Positions 35,668 to 44,792 of a stretch of 64,000 nucleotides of DNA are shown here, one piece after another. The DNA is from Streptomyces pinistramenti. Lineage in GTDB: Bacteria > Actinomycetota > Actinomycetes > Streptomycetales > Streptomycetaceae. A program made the position numbers and the translations under genes. Position 1 is the first letter of the stretch; every line of letters starts with the position of its first letter. Below the pieces are notes generated by a model. It ran no database searches. It had not been told where the DNA came from and was given only the letters and a program-made list of their open reading frames with translations. The stretch is taken from contig NZ_JAJCXB010000030.1 in the NCBI RefSeq assembly GCF_020564935.1, positions 1 through 64,000 of the forward strand. Reading direction: 5' to 3'.

Positions 35668-35703
35668 GGAAGGGGCCGAGCGGTGATGAGCTCGGCCCCT
35701 TCC
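35668..35703. terminator. Strong terminator hairpin
   Basis: A perfect 14-bp stem (GGAAGGGGCCGAGC and its complement) with an 8-base loop. It lies 50 bases right of the second att copy and 43 bases past the Uma2 pseudogene end, so it may be the ancestral ychF terminator and also serve the minus strand. Confidence 0.7.
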
Positions 35704-35745
35704 GCGTTCCCGTGCTGACCTTGGTGCTGATGTGGAGCTGTGCTG

Positions 35746-36325
35746 TCAGGCCGGCCGGCCCGGTGCGAGCTTGTCGAGGTCGAGGCTGATTCGAACGGCA
35801 GGGAGCGCTGGAGTGCGTGGCGGAAGATTCCCACCGGGGCGTACGAGCCGGTCGGCTCGTCGAGCTCGTAGGTGTGTACGACGGGGACCGTGTCCTCGTC
35901 CTCGATGCACCAGTAGTGGCGGATGCCGGCCTCGGCGTACTTGCGCAGCTTGACGGTCCGGTCGCGGTGGGCGGACTCGGGCGAGACGACCTCGATGACG
36001 AGCTGGACGTCTTCGGGAGCGAACCAGGTGCGGTCCGCGTCGTACGGGGCGGTGGTCAGAAGCAGGTCCGGCTCCGGGCGGTTGCGGGCGTCGAGGCGGA
36101 TGGTCATCTCCCGCTCGACTTCGATGCCGTCGGGGGCCTGAGCCATGAGCGCCACCGTGAGACCGGTGACGAGGCGGCGTGCCACGACCGCTGCGGGGAC
36201 AGTATGACGACGAGTGCTCCGTCGATCAGCTCGGTGTGGCGTGGTGCCTCGGGGAGGCGGTCCAGATCCTCCGCGAACCGGCCTTCCGCGCGGGGCGGGC
36301 GCATCCAGTCGGGCAGTGCGGTCAT
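35746..36325 (-). pseudogene. Uma2-family (DUF820) endonuclease-fold protein, two frameshifts
   Basis: The front part MTALPDWMRPPRAEGRFAED, then DLDRLPEAPRHTELIDGALV and LSPQRSWH, breaks at about 36180. The body continues in another frame as RLVTGLTVALMAQAPDGIEV, then RPEPDLLLTTAPYDADRTWF, VQLVIEVVSPESAHRDRTVK and RKYAEAGIRHYWCIEDED. These contain the PD-(D/E)xK-like core of the Uma2 family. A second indel near 35795 moves the normal ending ISLDLDKLAPGRPA to a third frame with its stop at 35746-35748. Uma2 genes are numerous in Streptomyces and of unclear function. This copy lies just outside the island. Confidence 0.8.
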
Positions 36326-36556
36326 GGGCCGACCCCAGCGATTGCGGCCGTCAGGAGAGGGCGCTGTGCTGCTGATCCGTCATCGGCGCCCGGACGGTGC
36401 CGGGGTACTTGAGGCCGCCCCGCTGCTGGTGCCCGAAGGCGGTGCCACCGGCGACGGCATCACCGTCTCCGATGCCTGGACCACGTCACCGGCCTAACCC
36501 GGCGGACGGGGGCCGGCCCCTCAGTCGTTCCGTCCCCCCCGCCCGCCCCGCCGCCC

Positions 36557-37321
36557 TCACCGGGGAAAGACCTCGAACAGCGTTGCAGGCCGCCCCCGGT
36601 GGCGGGTGGCGCCGGCCTGGAGCATGGGGGTGAGGAAGGCGCGGGCGTAGGTGTGCGGGTCCTGGTGGGTGGGGGCGAGGCCCTGGATGTAGGTGCGGTG
36701 GGCGGCGAGGGAGTCGACGGCGCGGTCGATGCCGGGGCCCACCTCGGCGGCGTGGGTGGGGTAGGGGGAGCCCGCCACGGCCACCCAGCGGACGCCGTTC
36801 CAGGGGGCGAGGCCCTGCTCTGTGGCGAGTTCGGGGAAGATCCAGCGGTTTCCCGCGTCGCCCGCCGCGTCCAGGGCGGCGCGGCCGACCACCCGGTGGT
36901 CGGGGGTGTTCCAGTGGACGCCGCCCCAGGTGTCGTGGTGGTTGAGGGTGACGAGGAGTTCGGGGCGGTGGCGGCGGACGGCGGCTGCCAGGTCGCGGCG
37001 CAGGGCCGTGGTTGCTTCGATGACGCCGTCGGGGTGGTCGAGGAATTCGACGGTGTCGACGCCCACCAGGGCGGCACCGGCCCGCTGTTCGGCCTCGCGC
37101 ACCGTGGCGCACCGTTCCGGCGCGAGGCCGTCGATGCCTGCTTCGCCTCGGGTCACCAGGAGGTAGCCGACCTCGCGTCCGGCCGCCGTCCATTCGGCGA
37201 TGGCGGCGGCCGCGCCGTATTCGAGGTCGTCGGGGTGGGCGACGATCGCGAGGGCGCGTTGCCAGTCGTCGGGCATGGCGGCGAGCGGGGGGAGGATGTC
37301 GGGCGCGGATTCGGGGGGCAT
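36557..37321 (-). CDS. PIG-L family deacetylase
   Basis: A 254-residue zinc-dependent amidase of the LmbE/PIG-L family, which includes MshB and Mca. The metal motif AHPDDLEYG is at about residues 30-38, and the second site HWNTPDHRVVG at about 135-145. NHHDTWGG and an acidic VEFLDHPDG motif shape the pocket. Family members remove acetyl from GlcNAc-type substrates or cleave mycothiol conjugates; which applies here cannot be told. The ATG at 37321 has AAGGAG at good spacing; the frame is open further but without conservation. It is divergent from the GntR regulator at 37549, which is a natural candidate to control it. Confidence 0.88.
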   Translation of the reverse strand: MPPESAPDILPPLAAMPDDWQRALAIVAHPDDLEYGAAAAIAEWTAAGREVGYLLVTRGEAGIDGLAPERCATVREAEQRAGAALVGVDTVEFLDHPDGVIEATTALRRDLAAAVRRHRPELLVTLNHHDTWGGVHWNTPDHRVVGRAALDAAGDAGNRWIFPELATEQGLAPWNGVRWVAVAGSPYPTHAAEVGPGIDRAVDSLAAHRTYIQGLAPTHQDPHTYARAFLTPMLQAGATRHRGRPATLFEVFPR

Positions 37322-37548
37322 GGGGGCTCCTTGCTCGGGGCCTGACGTGAGGTCGGGGGCGGGTGCGGTGCCCGTTCGATCGTGGCAGTAAAGGGGTGGG
37401 GCGGCAGGGGAAACTGATCCGTTTTCTTGATCGGTATGTCGGATGAGCTGGGGATCATGACTTTGAGTGATTTTCTGGCCCAGGCTTGCGGGTGACAACG
37501 CAGGGTTGCCACGCTGTTGCTGACTGTCAAGCTGTTGGGGAGGGGCAC

Positions 37549-38301
37549 GTGCCTTTCGGTGAGCAGCCCGCGTACCTCCGCGTCGCCGGCGACCTGCGCC
37601 AGAAGATCGTCGACGGCGTGCTGCCGCCGCACACCCGCCTCCCTTCCCAGGCCCGCATCCGCGCGGAGTACGGCGTCTCGGACACGGTCGCCCTGGAGGC
37701 CCGCAAGGTCCTGATGGCCGAGGGGCTCGTCGAGGGCCGCTCCGGCTCCGGTACGTATGTGCGCGAGCGGCCCGTCCCGCGCCGGATCGCCCGCGCCGGA
37801 TACCACACGGGCCCGGCCTGCACGCCGTTCCGGCAGGAGCAGACCGACGAGCGGGTGAAGGGGAGTTGGGAGTCCAGCAGCGGCCAGGAGGAGGCCGGTG
37901 CCGCCGTTGCCGGGCGGCTGCGCATCCAGCGCGGGGCCCGGGTGATGCGTACGCGCTACGTCTTTCGCGCCGAGGGTGAGCCCGCCATGCTGTCGACCTC
38001 CTGGGAGCCCCTGGAGGTGACCGGGCGCACGCCGGTGATGCTGCCCGAGGAGGGGCCGCTGGCCGGCCGCGGGGTGGTCGAGCGGATGGCCGCCATCGAC
38101 ATCGTGGTGGACAACGTCGTGGAGGAGATCGGTTCGCGGCCGGGCCTCGCGGAAGAGGTCATGGTGCTGGGCGGCGTGCCGGGGCACGCGGTGCTGGTCA
38201 TCTCGCGGACGTACTGCGCGGGCGGGCGGCCCGTGGAGACGGCGGACGTGGTCACGCTCGCCGACCGCCATCGGGTGACGTACCACCTGCCGGTGCGGTA
38301 G
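37549..38301 (+). CDS. GntR-family (HutC-type, UTRA) transcriptional regulator
   Basis: A 250-residue regulator. The winged helix-turn-helix is at residues 8-75: PAYLRVAGDLRQKIVDGVLP, then LPSQARIRAEYGVSDTVALE and VLMAEGLVEGRSGSGTYV. A UTRA ligand-binding domain follows, with ARVMRTRYVFRAEGEPAMLS and the closing GRPVETADVVTLADRHRVTY. HutC-type regulators are released from DNA by a small metabolite. GTG 37549 follows GGGGAGGGGC. It is divergent from the PIG-L deacetylase gene (227 bp between starts), and a terminator follows. Streptomyces encodes many such regulators and the ligand is unknown. Confidence 0.9.
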   Translation: MPFGEQPAYLRVAGDLRQKIVDGVLPPHTRLPSQARIRAEYGVSDTVALEARKVLMAEGLVEGRSGSGTYVRERPVPRRIARAGYHTGPACTPFRQEQTDERVKGSWESSSGQEEAGAAVAGRLRIQRGARVMRTRYVFRAEGEPAMLSTSWEPLEVTGRTPVMLPEEGPLAGRGVVERMAAIDIVVDNVVEEIGSRPGLAEEVMVLGGVPGHAVLVISRTYCAGGRPVETADVVTLADRHRVTYHLPVR

Positions 38302-38371
38302 CCGCCTGCCGGTGCGTCAGGGCCGGTCCGGAAGGGACGTGCGGGCTTGTGGCGCCCTGATGCGGGACGGC

Positions 38372-38397
38372 GCAGGGGCGGTCGCGTGCGCCCCTGC
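38372..38397 (+). terminator. Terminator hairpin after the GntR gene
   Basis: GCAGGGGCG (38372-38380) pairs perfectly with CGCCCCTGC (38389-38397) around an 8-base loop, 71 bases past the stop. Confidence 0.55.
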
Positions 38398-38643
38398 TGC
38401 GCCCCTGCGCCCTGGGTGATTCCACGGCCGTTTGCCGGCCTCTTCTCGGCGCTCGTTGCGCCACTTATGCCGTCGCTATGTCTGGATTCGTGCTGAATTG
38501 TCGGCTGAAACGTGCCGTGGGAAAACTCACAGACCCTCAGTCGGGCGGGACTTTTTGCCGAGTAAGGGAAGCCGATCATCTGATTGGCTCTTACGATGGC
38601 GAAGTTTGTGCACGGCACGGGGGAAGACCAGGAGACCAAGCAC
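38398..38643 (+). other. Leader region of the amino acid permease gene
   Basis: About 245 bases between the GntR terminator and the permease start. It is less GC-rich than its surroundings and includes a run of five T at about 38552. Promoter and leader of the permease must lie here. I see no gene, and no riboswitch structure I can name. Confidence 0.35.
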
Positions 38644-40404
38644 GTGAGCCAGACGAAAACCACGAGTGCGGAGCAGGGCTCGCATTCGAATTACCGTCGG
38701 TCCCTCGGGACCATCGCCCTGACCGCCACTGGTCTCGGATCGATCATCGGCTCCGGCTGGCTCTTCGGAGCCGAGCGGGCGGCCGCCATTGCCGGTCCTG
38801 CCGCCATCCTCGCCTGGATCATCGGCGCGGTTGTCGCGCTCACGATCGCCCTCACGTACACCGAGCTGGGCTCGATGTTCCCGAAGGCCGGCGGCATGGT
38901 CCGTTACGGCCAGTACTCGCACGGCTCGCTCGCCGGATACCTCGCGGCCTGGGCCAACTGGATCGCGATCGTCTCGGTGATCCCCGGTGAGGCCACCGCC
39001 TCCGTGCAGTACATGAGTTCCTGGGACTTCGGCTGGACGCACGGGCTGTACGACGGCAAGGAGCTGACGGGCACCGGTGTGGCGCTCGCCAGTGTGCTGC
39101 TGATCTTCTACTTCTTCCTGAACTGGTTCGCGATCACGCTGTTCGCGAAGACCAACACGGCCATCACGGTCTTCAAGGTCGTCGTCCCGATCCTGACCGC
39201 GAGCGCGCTGATGCTGGCGCACTTCGACACCAGCAACATCAAGGATCACGGCGGCTTCACACCCAACGGCTGGAGCTCGGTCTTCACCGCCGTCGCGGTC
39301 TCCGGCATCGTCTGGGCCTACAACGGTTTCCAGTCGCCGCTGAACCTCGCGGGTGAGGCCCGTAACCCGGGCCGGTCGCTGCCCAAGGCCGTCATCTGGT
39401 CCATCGTGATCGCGCTGGTCATCTACGTCGCGCTGCAGGTCGCCTTCCTGATGGCGGTCCCGGGCGACAAGCTGGGTGCCTCGGGCGGCTGGGCCGGTCT
39501 CGGTTACAACTCCCCGCTCGCCGACCTCGCCGTCGCCTGGGGCCTGAACTGGCTGGCGATGCTGCTCTACGCCGACGCGTTCATCTCCCCGTCCGGCACC
39601 GGCATGATCTACGCGGCCACCACCTCGCGCATGATCAACGGCGTCCAGGAGAACGGTCACCTGCCCGGCATCTTCGGCAAGGTCGACAAGAAGACGGGTG
39701 TGCCGCGGCCCGCGCTGGTGCTCAACCTCGTCATCGCCTTCCTCTTCCTGGCGGTCTTCCGCGGCTGGGGCTCGCTCGCCGAGATCGTCTCGGTCGCGAC
39801 CGTCATCTCGTACATCACGGGACCGGTCGCCGTGATGTCGCTGCGCCGGCTTTCGCCCGGCCTCAAGCGGCCGGTCAAGCTGCGCGTGATGCCGGTGATC
39901 GCGCCGATCGCGATGGTCTTCGGCTCGCTGGTGCTCTACTGGGGCCGCTGGCCGCTCACCGGCAAGGTCATCCTGATCATGGCCGTCGGACTGCCGGTCT
40001 GGGCCTGGTACGAGATCGGCAAGCCGCTCACCCAGGGCCGCAAGCCGTGGGCCGAGCTGCGGCCGCACCTCAAGGCCGGCGCCTGGATGGTGGCGTACCT
40101 GCTGGTCATGGCCATGATTTCGTACATGGGCGGCAAGGAGTTCGGCGGCAAGGGCTACCTGCCTCCGGGCTGGGACATCGTCGTCGTCGCGCTGGTCGGC
40201 CTCGGCTTCTACTTCTGGGGCGTGCGCAGCTCGTGGCGCAACCCCTCGCTGGTCCAGGTCGAGACGGAGATCCAGGCGGCGAACGAGGCCGACGAGGCAG
40301 CCGAGGCGGCTGAAGCGGCCGGTGTCGGCGCCCAGCGCTCCGCCGAATCCGCGGGGTCCGACGACGACCCGGCGGGCGAGGGCAAGGCCCGTACCGGCGC
40401 CTGA
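38644..40404 (+). CDS. APC-superfamily amino acid permease (AspT/GABA-permease-like)
   Basis: A 586-residue transporter with about 14 hydrophobic segments. Helix 1 motif TATGLGSIIGSGWLFGAERA, then TYTELGSMFPKAGGMVRYGQ, the conserved VWAYNGFQSPLNLAGEARNP in helix 6 to loop, and SPSGTGMIYAATTSRMINGV. The C-terminal 60 residues are hydrophilic and Glu/Ala-rich (NEADEAAEAAEAA), probably cytosolic and disordered. It should import an amino acid by proton symport; the substrate is not evident. GTG 38644 follows AGGAGACC; an earlier ATG at 38584 would add 20 residues without a ribosome site. It stands alone. Confidence 0.9.
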   Translation: MSQTKTTSAEQGSHSNYRRSLGTIALTATGLGSIIGSGWLFGAERAAAIAGPAAILAWIIGAVVALTIALTYTELGSMFPKAGGMVRYGQYSHGSLAGYLAAWANWIAIVSVIPGEATASVQYMSSWDFGWTHGLYDGKELTGTGVALASVLLIFYFFLNWFAITLFAKTNTAITVFKVVVPILTASALMLAHFDTSNIKDHGGFTPNGWSSVFTAVAVSGIVWAYNGFQSPLNLAGEARNPGRSLPKAVIWSIVIALVIYVALQVAFLMAVPGDKLGASGGWAGLGYNSPLADLAVAWGLNWLAMLLYADAFISPSGTGMIYAATTSRMINGVQENGHLPGIFGKVDKKTGVPRPALVLNLVIAFLFLAVFRGWGSLAEIVSVATVISYITGPVAVMSLRRLSPGLKRPVKLRVMPVIAPIAMVFGSLVLYWGRWPLTGKVILIMAVGLPVWAWYEIGKPLTQGRKPWAELRPHLKAGAWMVAYLLVMAMISYMGGKEFGGKGYLPPGWDIVVVALVGLGFYFWGVRSSWRNPSLVQVETEIQAANEADEAAEAAEAAGVGAQRSAESAGSDDDPAGEGKARTGA

Positions 40405-40636
40405 CGTCCCGGAGAAGCACCCCGCACCACCGAGCCGTCACCGGCTCCACCGGCCGCTCGCAGGCCCCTCCCGGTTCGCCGGGGGCCCGCGGGTGGCCGG
40501 TTCGGTATCTCTTTGTGCCATTCCGTATCCGCTGAGTGAAGGTCGGGCGTAGGGTCGGGCATATGCAGAATGCGGTTTCGGTATCGGTACAGGAGGGGCG
40601 CGCGCGGGCGCGCTGCACGGCGGACGGAGGGGCGCG

Positions 40637-40816
40637 ATGAGCGACAGTGGGGCCGTGCTGCCCTGGCTCGTCATCCGTCAGGACGAAGGCGGCAATCGTT
40701 ATCGCGTGGGCAGGTACGCCACCCGCGCGGAGGCGGAGAAGGTGGCCGGCGGGCTCGACGCCCGCGGCGACCAGCGGCTTTACGTGGTGGAGAAGGTGGG
40801 GCGGACGACCGGCTGA
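40637..40816 (+). CDS. Small SPOR-domain-like protein (59 aa)
   Basis: A 59-residue protein (MSDSGAVLPWLVIRQDEGGN, then RYRVGRYATRAEAEKVAGGL, then DARGDQRLYVVEKVGRTTG). The beta-alpha-beta pattern, with the basic RYRVGRYATRAEAE centre, resembles the short SPOR-like proteins common in Streptomyces. SPOR domains bind denuded peptidoglycan glycans in secreted proteins, but this one has no signal peptide, so a cytosolic role is more likely. GGAGGGGCG precedes the ATG at normal distance. It lies 40 bp ahead of the mutT gene, which has its own leaderless promoter. Confidence 0.7.
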   Translation: MSDSGAVLPWLVIRQDEGGNRYRVGRYATRAEAEKVAGGLDARGDQRLYVVEKVGRTTG

Positions 40817-40843
40817 GCGGGTTGCGCGGGGCAGTGTGCGCCG

Positions 40844-40849
40844 TAGGCT
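40844..40849 (+). promoter_or_regulatory. -10 element for leaderless mutT mRNA
   Basis: TAGGCT ends 7 bases before the ATG at 40857 with no ribosome site between. Confidence 0.5.
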
Positions 40850-40856
40850 GCCGCGT

Positions 40857-41282
40857 ATGACGACGGTGCGTGTGGTGGTGGGCGGAGCGGTGCTCGACCG
40901 GGGACGGCTGCTGGCCGCCCGGCGCAGCGCGCCGCCCGCGCTGGCCGGCCGCTGGGAGCTGCCCGGCGGCAAGGTGGAGGACGGCGAGACACCCGAGCAG
41001 GCCCTGGTGCGCGAGCTGCGCGAGGAGTTGGGTGTCGAGGCGGAGCCGGGGGAGCGGATCGCCGGTGAGTGGCCGCTGCGTCCCGGATTCGTGCTGCAGG
41101 TCTGGGCCGCCCGGCTGGTGTCGGGGGAGCCACGGCCCCTCCAGGATCACGACGAGCTGCGCTGGCTGCCGCCGAGCGAGGAGCTGTCGGTCGACTGGCT
41201 GGACCAGGACCGCCCGGCGGTCGCCGAGGCGATGCGTCGGCTGCGGGAAGCCGTGGGATCGGCCGCGACGGATAACGCCTAG
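40857..41282 (+). CDS. MutT-type Nudix (8-oxo-dGTP diphosphatase-like) protein
   Basis: A 141-residue Nudix hydrolase. The box is GGKVEDGETPEQALVRELRE then ELGV (about residues 39-62), fully conserved. GRWELPGGK ahead of it and a C-terminal LRWLPPSEE motif are typical of MutT, which clears oxidised dGTP from the nucleotide pool. The protein begins at ATG 40857, set by the leaderless promoter; longer open sequence upstream overlaps the SPOR-like gene and is not coding. Other Nudix substrates cannot be excluded. Confidence 0.88.
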   Translation: MTTVRVVVGGAVLDRGRLLAARRSAPPALAGRWELPGGKVEDGETPEQALVRELREELGVEAEPGERIAGEWPLRPGFVLQVWAARLVSGEPRPLQDHDELRWLPPSEELSVDWLDQDRPAVAEAMRRLREAVGSAATDNA

Positions 41283-41504
41283 CCGCTCGCGCTCGTCTCG
41301 GGTTCGTCTCGTGCCCGGGTTCGGGTGAGTCCGGCGTGCTGCGGGTGGGAGGGCCTGGCGCCGCGTCGGGCCGAAGTGTGGCGGGTGTGGAACAGTGCCC
41401 GGCGGAAGGCGGTACTTGCGCCTCGATATCGGGTATGTCCTGATTGACCCTTTTCTTTATGGGTGATGTCGACGGGCATCGCATCGGGCTGGGAAGTGAT
41501 CGGC

Positions 41505-41957
41505 GTGAGCGACAGCGCAGCGGCAGGGGCCCCGGAGTCGGCCTCCACGTACGTCCGCCGCCGCGGCATGGCCTCCGGTTCCCCCATCGCCGAATGGAGC
41601 TTCCCGGCGGATCCCGGCTCCGTACGCACCGCCCGTGCGATGGTCCGCCAGGCGCTCTCCGACTGGGGCCTGGAGTCCTCCGTCGATGTCGCCGTCCTGC
41701 TCGTCAGCGAACTGGTCACCAATTCCCTGCGCTACGCCAGCGGCCCCATCGGCGTGCGCATGGTGCTGCTCAGCGGGGGCGGTCTGCTGGTCGAGGTGTC
41801 CGATCCGCTGCCCGATCCGCCGCAGGAACGCACCGCGGCCCCCGACGACGAGGGGGGCCGCGGATTGCAGCTGGTGGCGTGCACGTCACGGCGGTGGGGC
41901 ACCCGTCGCGGAAAGAGCGGCAAGACAGTGTGGTTCGAGCTGTCGGTGGCGGGTTAG
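41505..41957 (+). CDS. RsbW-like ATP-binding protein (anti-sigma/HATPase)
   Basis: A 150-residue protein with a GHKL/HATPase_c2 fold. The N box is VAVLLVSELVTNSLRYA and the G1 box DDEGGRGLQLVAC, followed by KTVWFELSV. Relatives are serine kinases of partner-switch systems that bind sigma factors or phosphorylate STAS antagonists. GTG 41505 follows GGGAAG. Its sequence is closely similar to the C-terminal domain of the next gene (GGRGLQLV, KTVWFEL), so they look like an internal duplication and are likely functionally linked. A GGGTAT stretch upstream (41431) could be a SigB-type -10, but the -35 is unconvincing. Confidence 0.85.
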   Translation: MSDSAAAGAPESASTYVRRRGMASGSPIAEWSFPADPGSVRTARAMVRQALSDWGLESSVDVAVLLVSELVTNSLRYASGPIGVRMVLLSGGGLLVEVSDPLPDPPQERTAAPDDEGGRGLQLVACTSRRWGTRRGKSGKTVWFELSVAG

Positions 41958-42119
41958 GAGACAGGTGGAGTCCTGATCGTTGCCATTTCATCGACATTCT
42001 GTGGATGGGCTGCGATCGAGACTGTGCTGTGATCGTGAAGACCGTGTTCCGGACGGCCGCGGTGCTGATTTACTCGGCTAGTCCGGTCCGGGCACGATGA
42101 GCTGGAGGGGACGGGGCTC

Positions 42120-44780
42120 GTGAGCGAGATGTCATCTGGTGGGACGGTACCCGCACAGACCGCTGGTCGGGGTGCGGACGGACCGGATGCCCAGGGCGCC
42201 GCCCGGCCTGCGCCCCTGCCGCCGCCCCCGCCCGTGTGGCAGAGCAGCAGGCCCGGCTCGATCTACGACTACATCCGCGTCGCCTCCTTCTCGCTCGGCC
42301 CCGACGGGCGGATCGACCGGTGGAGCGAGCGGGCCGCCGAGATGCTCGGTATCACCGCACGGGACGCGGTCGGCAAGGATCCCGTCGAGGCGTTCGTCCC
42401 CAGAGAGCTGCGCGAGACCGGCCGCCGTACGGTGTCCCAGATCCTCGACGGCCGGGAGTGGACCGGCCTGGTGCCCTATCACCGGGAGGAGGGCGCCGAG
42501 GCCGACGGGCTCGCGGAGATCTATGTGATGCCGTCCGAGACGGAGGCCGGCGAGCGGACCGCGGTCTGTCTGGTCGTCGACGTCCGGGCGCTGCGCGGCA
42601 TCGAGACCGACCTCGCCGCCTCGCAGGCCGTTTTCGGTCAATCGCCCATGGGCTTCACCCTGTTCGACACCCGGCTCAAGCTGCTGCGGGTCAACGAACG
42701 GTTCGCCACGGTCTTCGGCGGCCCGGCGAGCAAGTACCGCGGCGGCACCCCGCACGACTTCCTGCCGCGGTCCGAGGCCGAGCGGATGACCGTCGCGCTG
42801 CGCCGGGTGCTGGAAACCGGCGAGCCGGTCACCGAGATGCAGCTGGTGGGTGTGGTGCCGGGCGAGCAGGACCGGCGCCGCTGGTCGGTCTCGCTCTACC
42901 GTCTGCACGGCGCCAGCGGCCGTCCGATCGGCGTCGCCGCGCTCGCCGCCGACGTCACAGGACGCCGCCGCGCCGAGCGGGAGGCCGCCAACGCCCGCCG
43001 CAATCTCGCGCTGCTCAACGAAGCCGGCGCCCGGATAGGCAACTCCCTCGACCTGGAGACCACCGCCCGGACCCTTCTGGACGTCGCCGTCCCGCAGTTC
43101 TGCGACCTGGCGTCGGTGGACCTCTTCCAAGGGCTGCTGGCCGGTGACGAAGCCCCGCCCGGCATGAGCGACGGCAGCGCCGAACTGCGCAGAGTCGCCT
43201 TCTCCAGCGCGGTGTCCGACGCCCCGCTCGCCACCATGACCTGCTGCGTCGCCGAGGGCGAGCGCGATCCGGTCGCCGTCGGCGCGGTGCACCGCTACCC
43301 GTTCAACTCCCCGTGCGCGGGCGCCCTGCGGACCGCGCAGGCGCAGATCATCCCCGGCCGGGAGAGCGACGAAGGGCCGGAGCTGGGCGCGGTGGTGCAC
43401 TCCACCCTCGCCGTCCCGATGGTCGCCAGGGACACCGTCGTCGGCCTGGTGCAGTTCTCCCGTACGAAGGGCAGCGAGCCGTTCGGGGAGCGGGACACCG
43501 CGCTGGCGGTCGAGCTGGCGGCCCGCGCCGCGGTCTGCATCGACAACGCCCGGCTCTACCGCAGGGAGCACGAGCGGGCGCTGATACTCCAGCGCAGCCT
43601 GCTGCCGCCCGGCGACCCGGAGGCGGCGGGCCTGGACATCGCCTGCCGCTACCTGCCCGGCACCACCGCCACCGAGGTCGGCGGCGACTGGTTCGACGTC
43701 ATCGAGCTGCCGGGACACCGCACGGCCCTGGTCATCGGCGACGTCATGGGCCGCGGGCTGCGCGCCGCCGTCGCGATGGGTGAACTGCGCAGCGCCGTAA
43801 GGACGTTGGCGCTGCTTGACCTGGAGCCTGCCGAGGTGCTCTCGGCGCTGGACGAGATCGCGCGGGGGCTCGGCGGCGGCGAGGGGCGGACCGGCAAGCG
43901 GTCGCAGTCCGGCACGGGCGCCGAGAGCGGGCGCCGCGCCGGCACCGCCGACCTCTCCGAGGTCTACCTCGCCACCTGCGTCTACGCCGTGTACGACCCG
44001 GTCACCCGCCGGTGTACGTTCGCCAACGCCGGGCATCTGCCGCCGGTGCTGGTCGAGGAGGGCGAGGACGCTCTGCTGCTCGATGTGCCGCCGGGGATGC
44101 CGCTGGGGGTCGGCGGCGAGCCGTTCGAGGAGATCGAGGTCGAGCTGCCGGACGGTGCGCTGCTCGCCCTCTACACCGACGGGCTCGTCGAGTCCCGTGA
44201 CCATCCGCTGGACGAGGGGCTACAGGCGTTCCGCGGGGCGCTGTCGGAGGCCGACCAGCTGCTGGAGGACGCCTGCGATCACGTCCTGAGCGCGCTGGAC
44301 ACCTCGCACGGCGAGGACGACATCGCCCTGCTGATGGCTCGGGTGCACGGTCTGCCCAAGGACGCGGTGGGGGACTGGAATCTGGCCCCGGAGGCACGTT
44401 CGGTGGCCCGCGCCCGCGAGCTGGCCCGTGACCAGCTGACCGACTGGGGGCTCGAAGCCCTGGTGGACACCACGGAGTTGCTGGTGAGCGAGCTGGTCAC
44501 CAACGCGCTGCGGCACGGTCACGGCGAGATCAGGCTGCGGCTGCTGCGGGACCGTTCGCTGGTCTGCGAGGTGTGGGACGCCGACCTCGCCCAGCCGCGT
44601 CGGCGCCGGGCCCGGGACACGGACGAGGGCGGCCGCGGGCTTCAGTTGGTGGGGCTGCTCAGCTCCGGCTGGGGCAGCCGCCGTACCCCGCGCGGCAAGA
44701 CCGTCTGGTTCGAACTTGCGCTGCCGGACGGTGAGTCGGAGGCGCTGGATCCGGCCGAGGCGCTGCTGAGCCTGTTCTGA
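42120..44780 (+). CDS. PAS-PAS-GAF-PP2C (SpoIIE/RsbU-type) phosphatase with C-terminal HATPase
   Basis: An 886-residue signalling protein without membrane helices. A Pro-rich lead comes first. PAS 1 (about 50-160) contains LGPDGRIDRWSERAAEMLGI, and PAS 2 (about 165-290) contains FGQSPMGFTLFDTRLKLLRV. GAF (about 297-480) starts LLNEAGARIGNSLDLETTAR. The SpoIIE-type PP2C domain (about 489-740) has metal motifs GGDWFDV, GDVMGRG and LYTDGLVE. An RsbW-like HATPase (about 757-870) ends it, with TELLVSELVTNALRHG and GGRGLQLVGLLSSGWG. It can thus carry both phosphatase and kinase of a sigma-factor partner switch, gated by sensory domains. GTG 42120 follows GGAGGGGAC. Confidence 0.92.
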   Translation: MSEMSSGGTVPAQTAGRGADGPDAQGAARPAPLPPPPPVWQSSRPGSIYDYIRVASFSLGPDGRIDRWSERAAEMLGITARDAVGKDPVEAFVPRELRETGRRTVSQILDGREWTGLVPYHREEGAEADGLAEIYVMPSETEAGERTAVCLVVDVRALRGIETDLAASQAVFGQSPMGFTLFDTRLKLLRVNERFATVFGGPASKYRGGTPHDFLPRSEAERMTVALRRVLETGEPVTEMQLVGVVPGEQDRRRWSVSLYRLHGASGRPIGVAALAADVTGRRRAEREAANARRNLALLNEAGARIGNSLDLETTARTLLDVAVPQFCDLASVDLFQGLLAGDEAPPGMSDGSAELRRVAFSSAVSDAPLATMTCCVAEGERDPVAVGAVHRYPFNSPCAGALRTAQAQIIPGRESDEGPELGAVVHSTLAVPMVARDTVVGLVQFSRTKGSEPFGERDTALAVELAARAAVCIDNARLYRREHERALILQRSLLPPGDPEAAGLDIACRYLPGTTATEVGGDWFDVIELPGHRTALVIGDVMGRGLRAAVAMGELRSAVRTLALLDLEPAEVLSALDEIARGLGGGEGRTGKRSQSGTGAESGRRAGTADLSEVYLATCVYAVYDPVTRRCTFANAGHLPPVLVEEGEDALLLDVPPGMPLGVGGEPFEEIEVELPDGALLALYTDGLVESRDHPLDEGLQAFRGALSEADQLLEDACDHVLSALDTSHGEDDIALLMARVHGLPKDAVGDWNLAPEARSVARARELARDQLTDWGLEALVDTTELLVSELVTNALRHGHGEIRLRLLRDRSLVCEVWDADLAQPRRRRARDTDEGGRGLQLVGLLSSGWGSRRTPRGKTVWFELALPDGESEALDPAEALLSLF

Positions 44781-44792
44781 GCCCTGGCGGGA

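Noticed and set aside
36364..36498. A short plus-strand frame between the Uma2 pseudogene and the PIG-L gene
   Set aside because: No ribosome site, no homologous feature, and too short to support as a gene.
38398..38643. A riboswitch (ydaO-like or other) in the permease leader
   Set aside because: The stretch is suggestive in length and composition, but I could not place the conserved segments of any riboswitch class.
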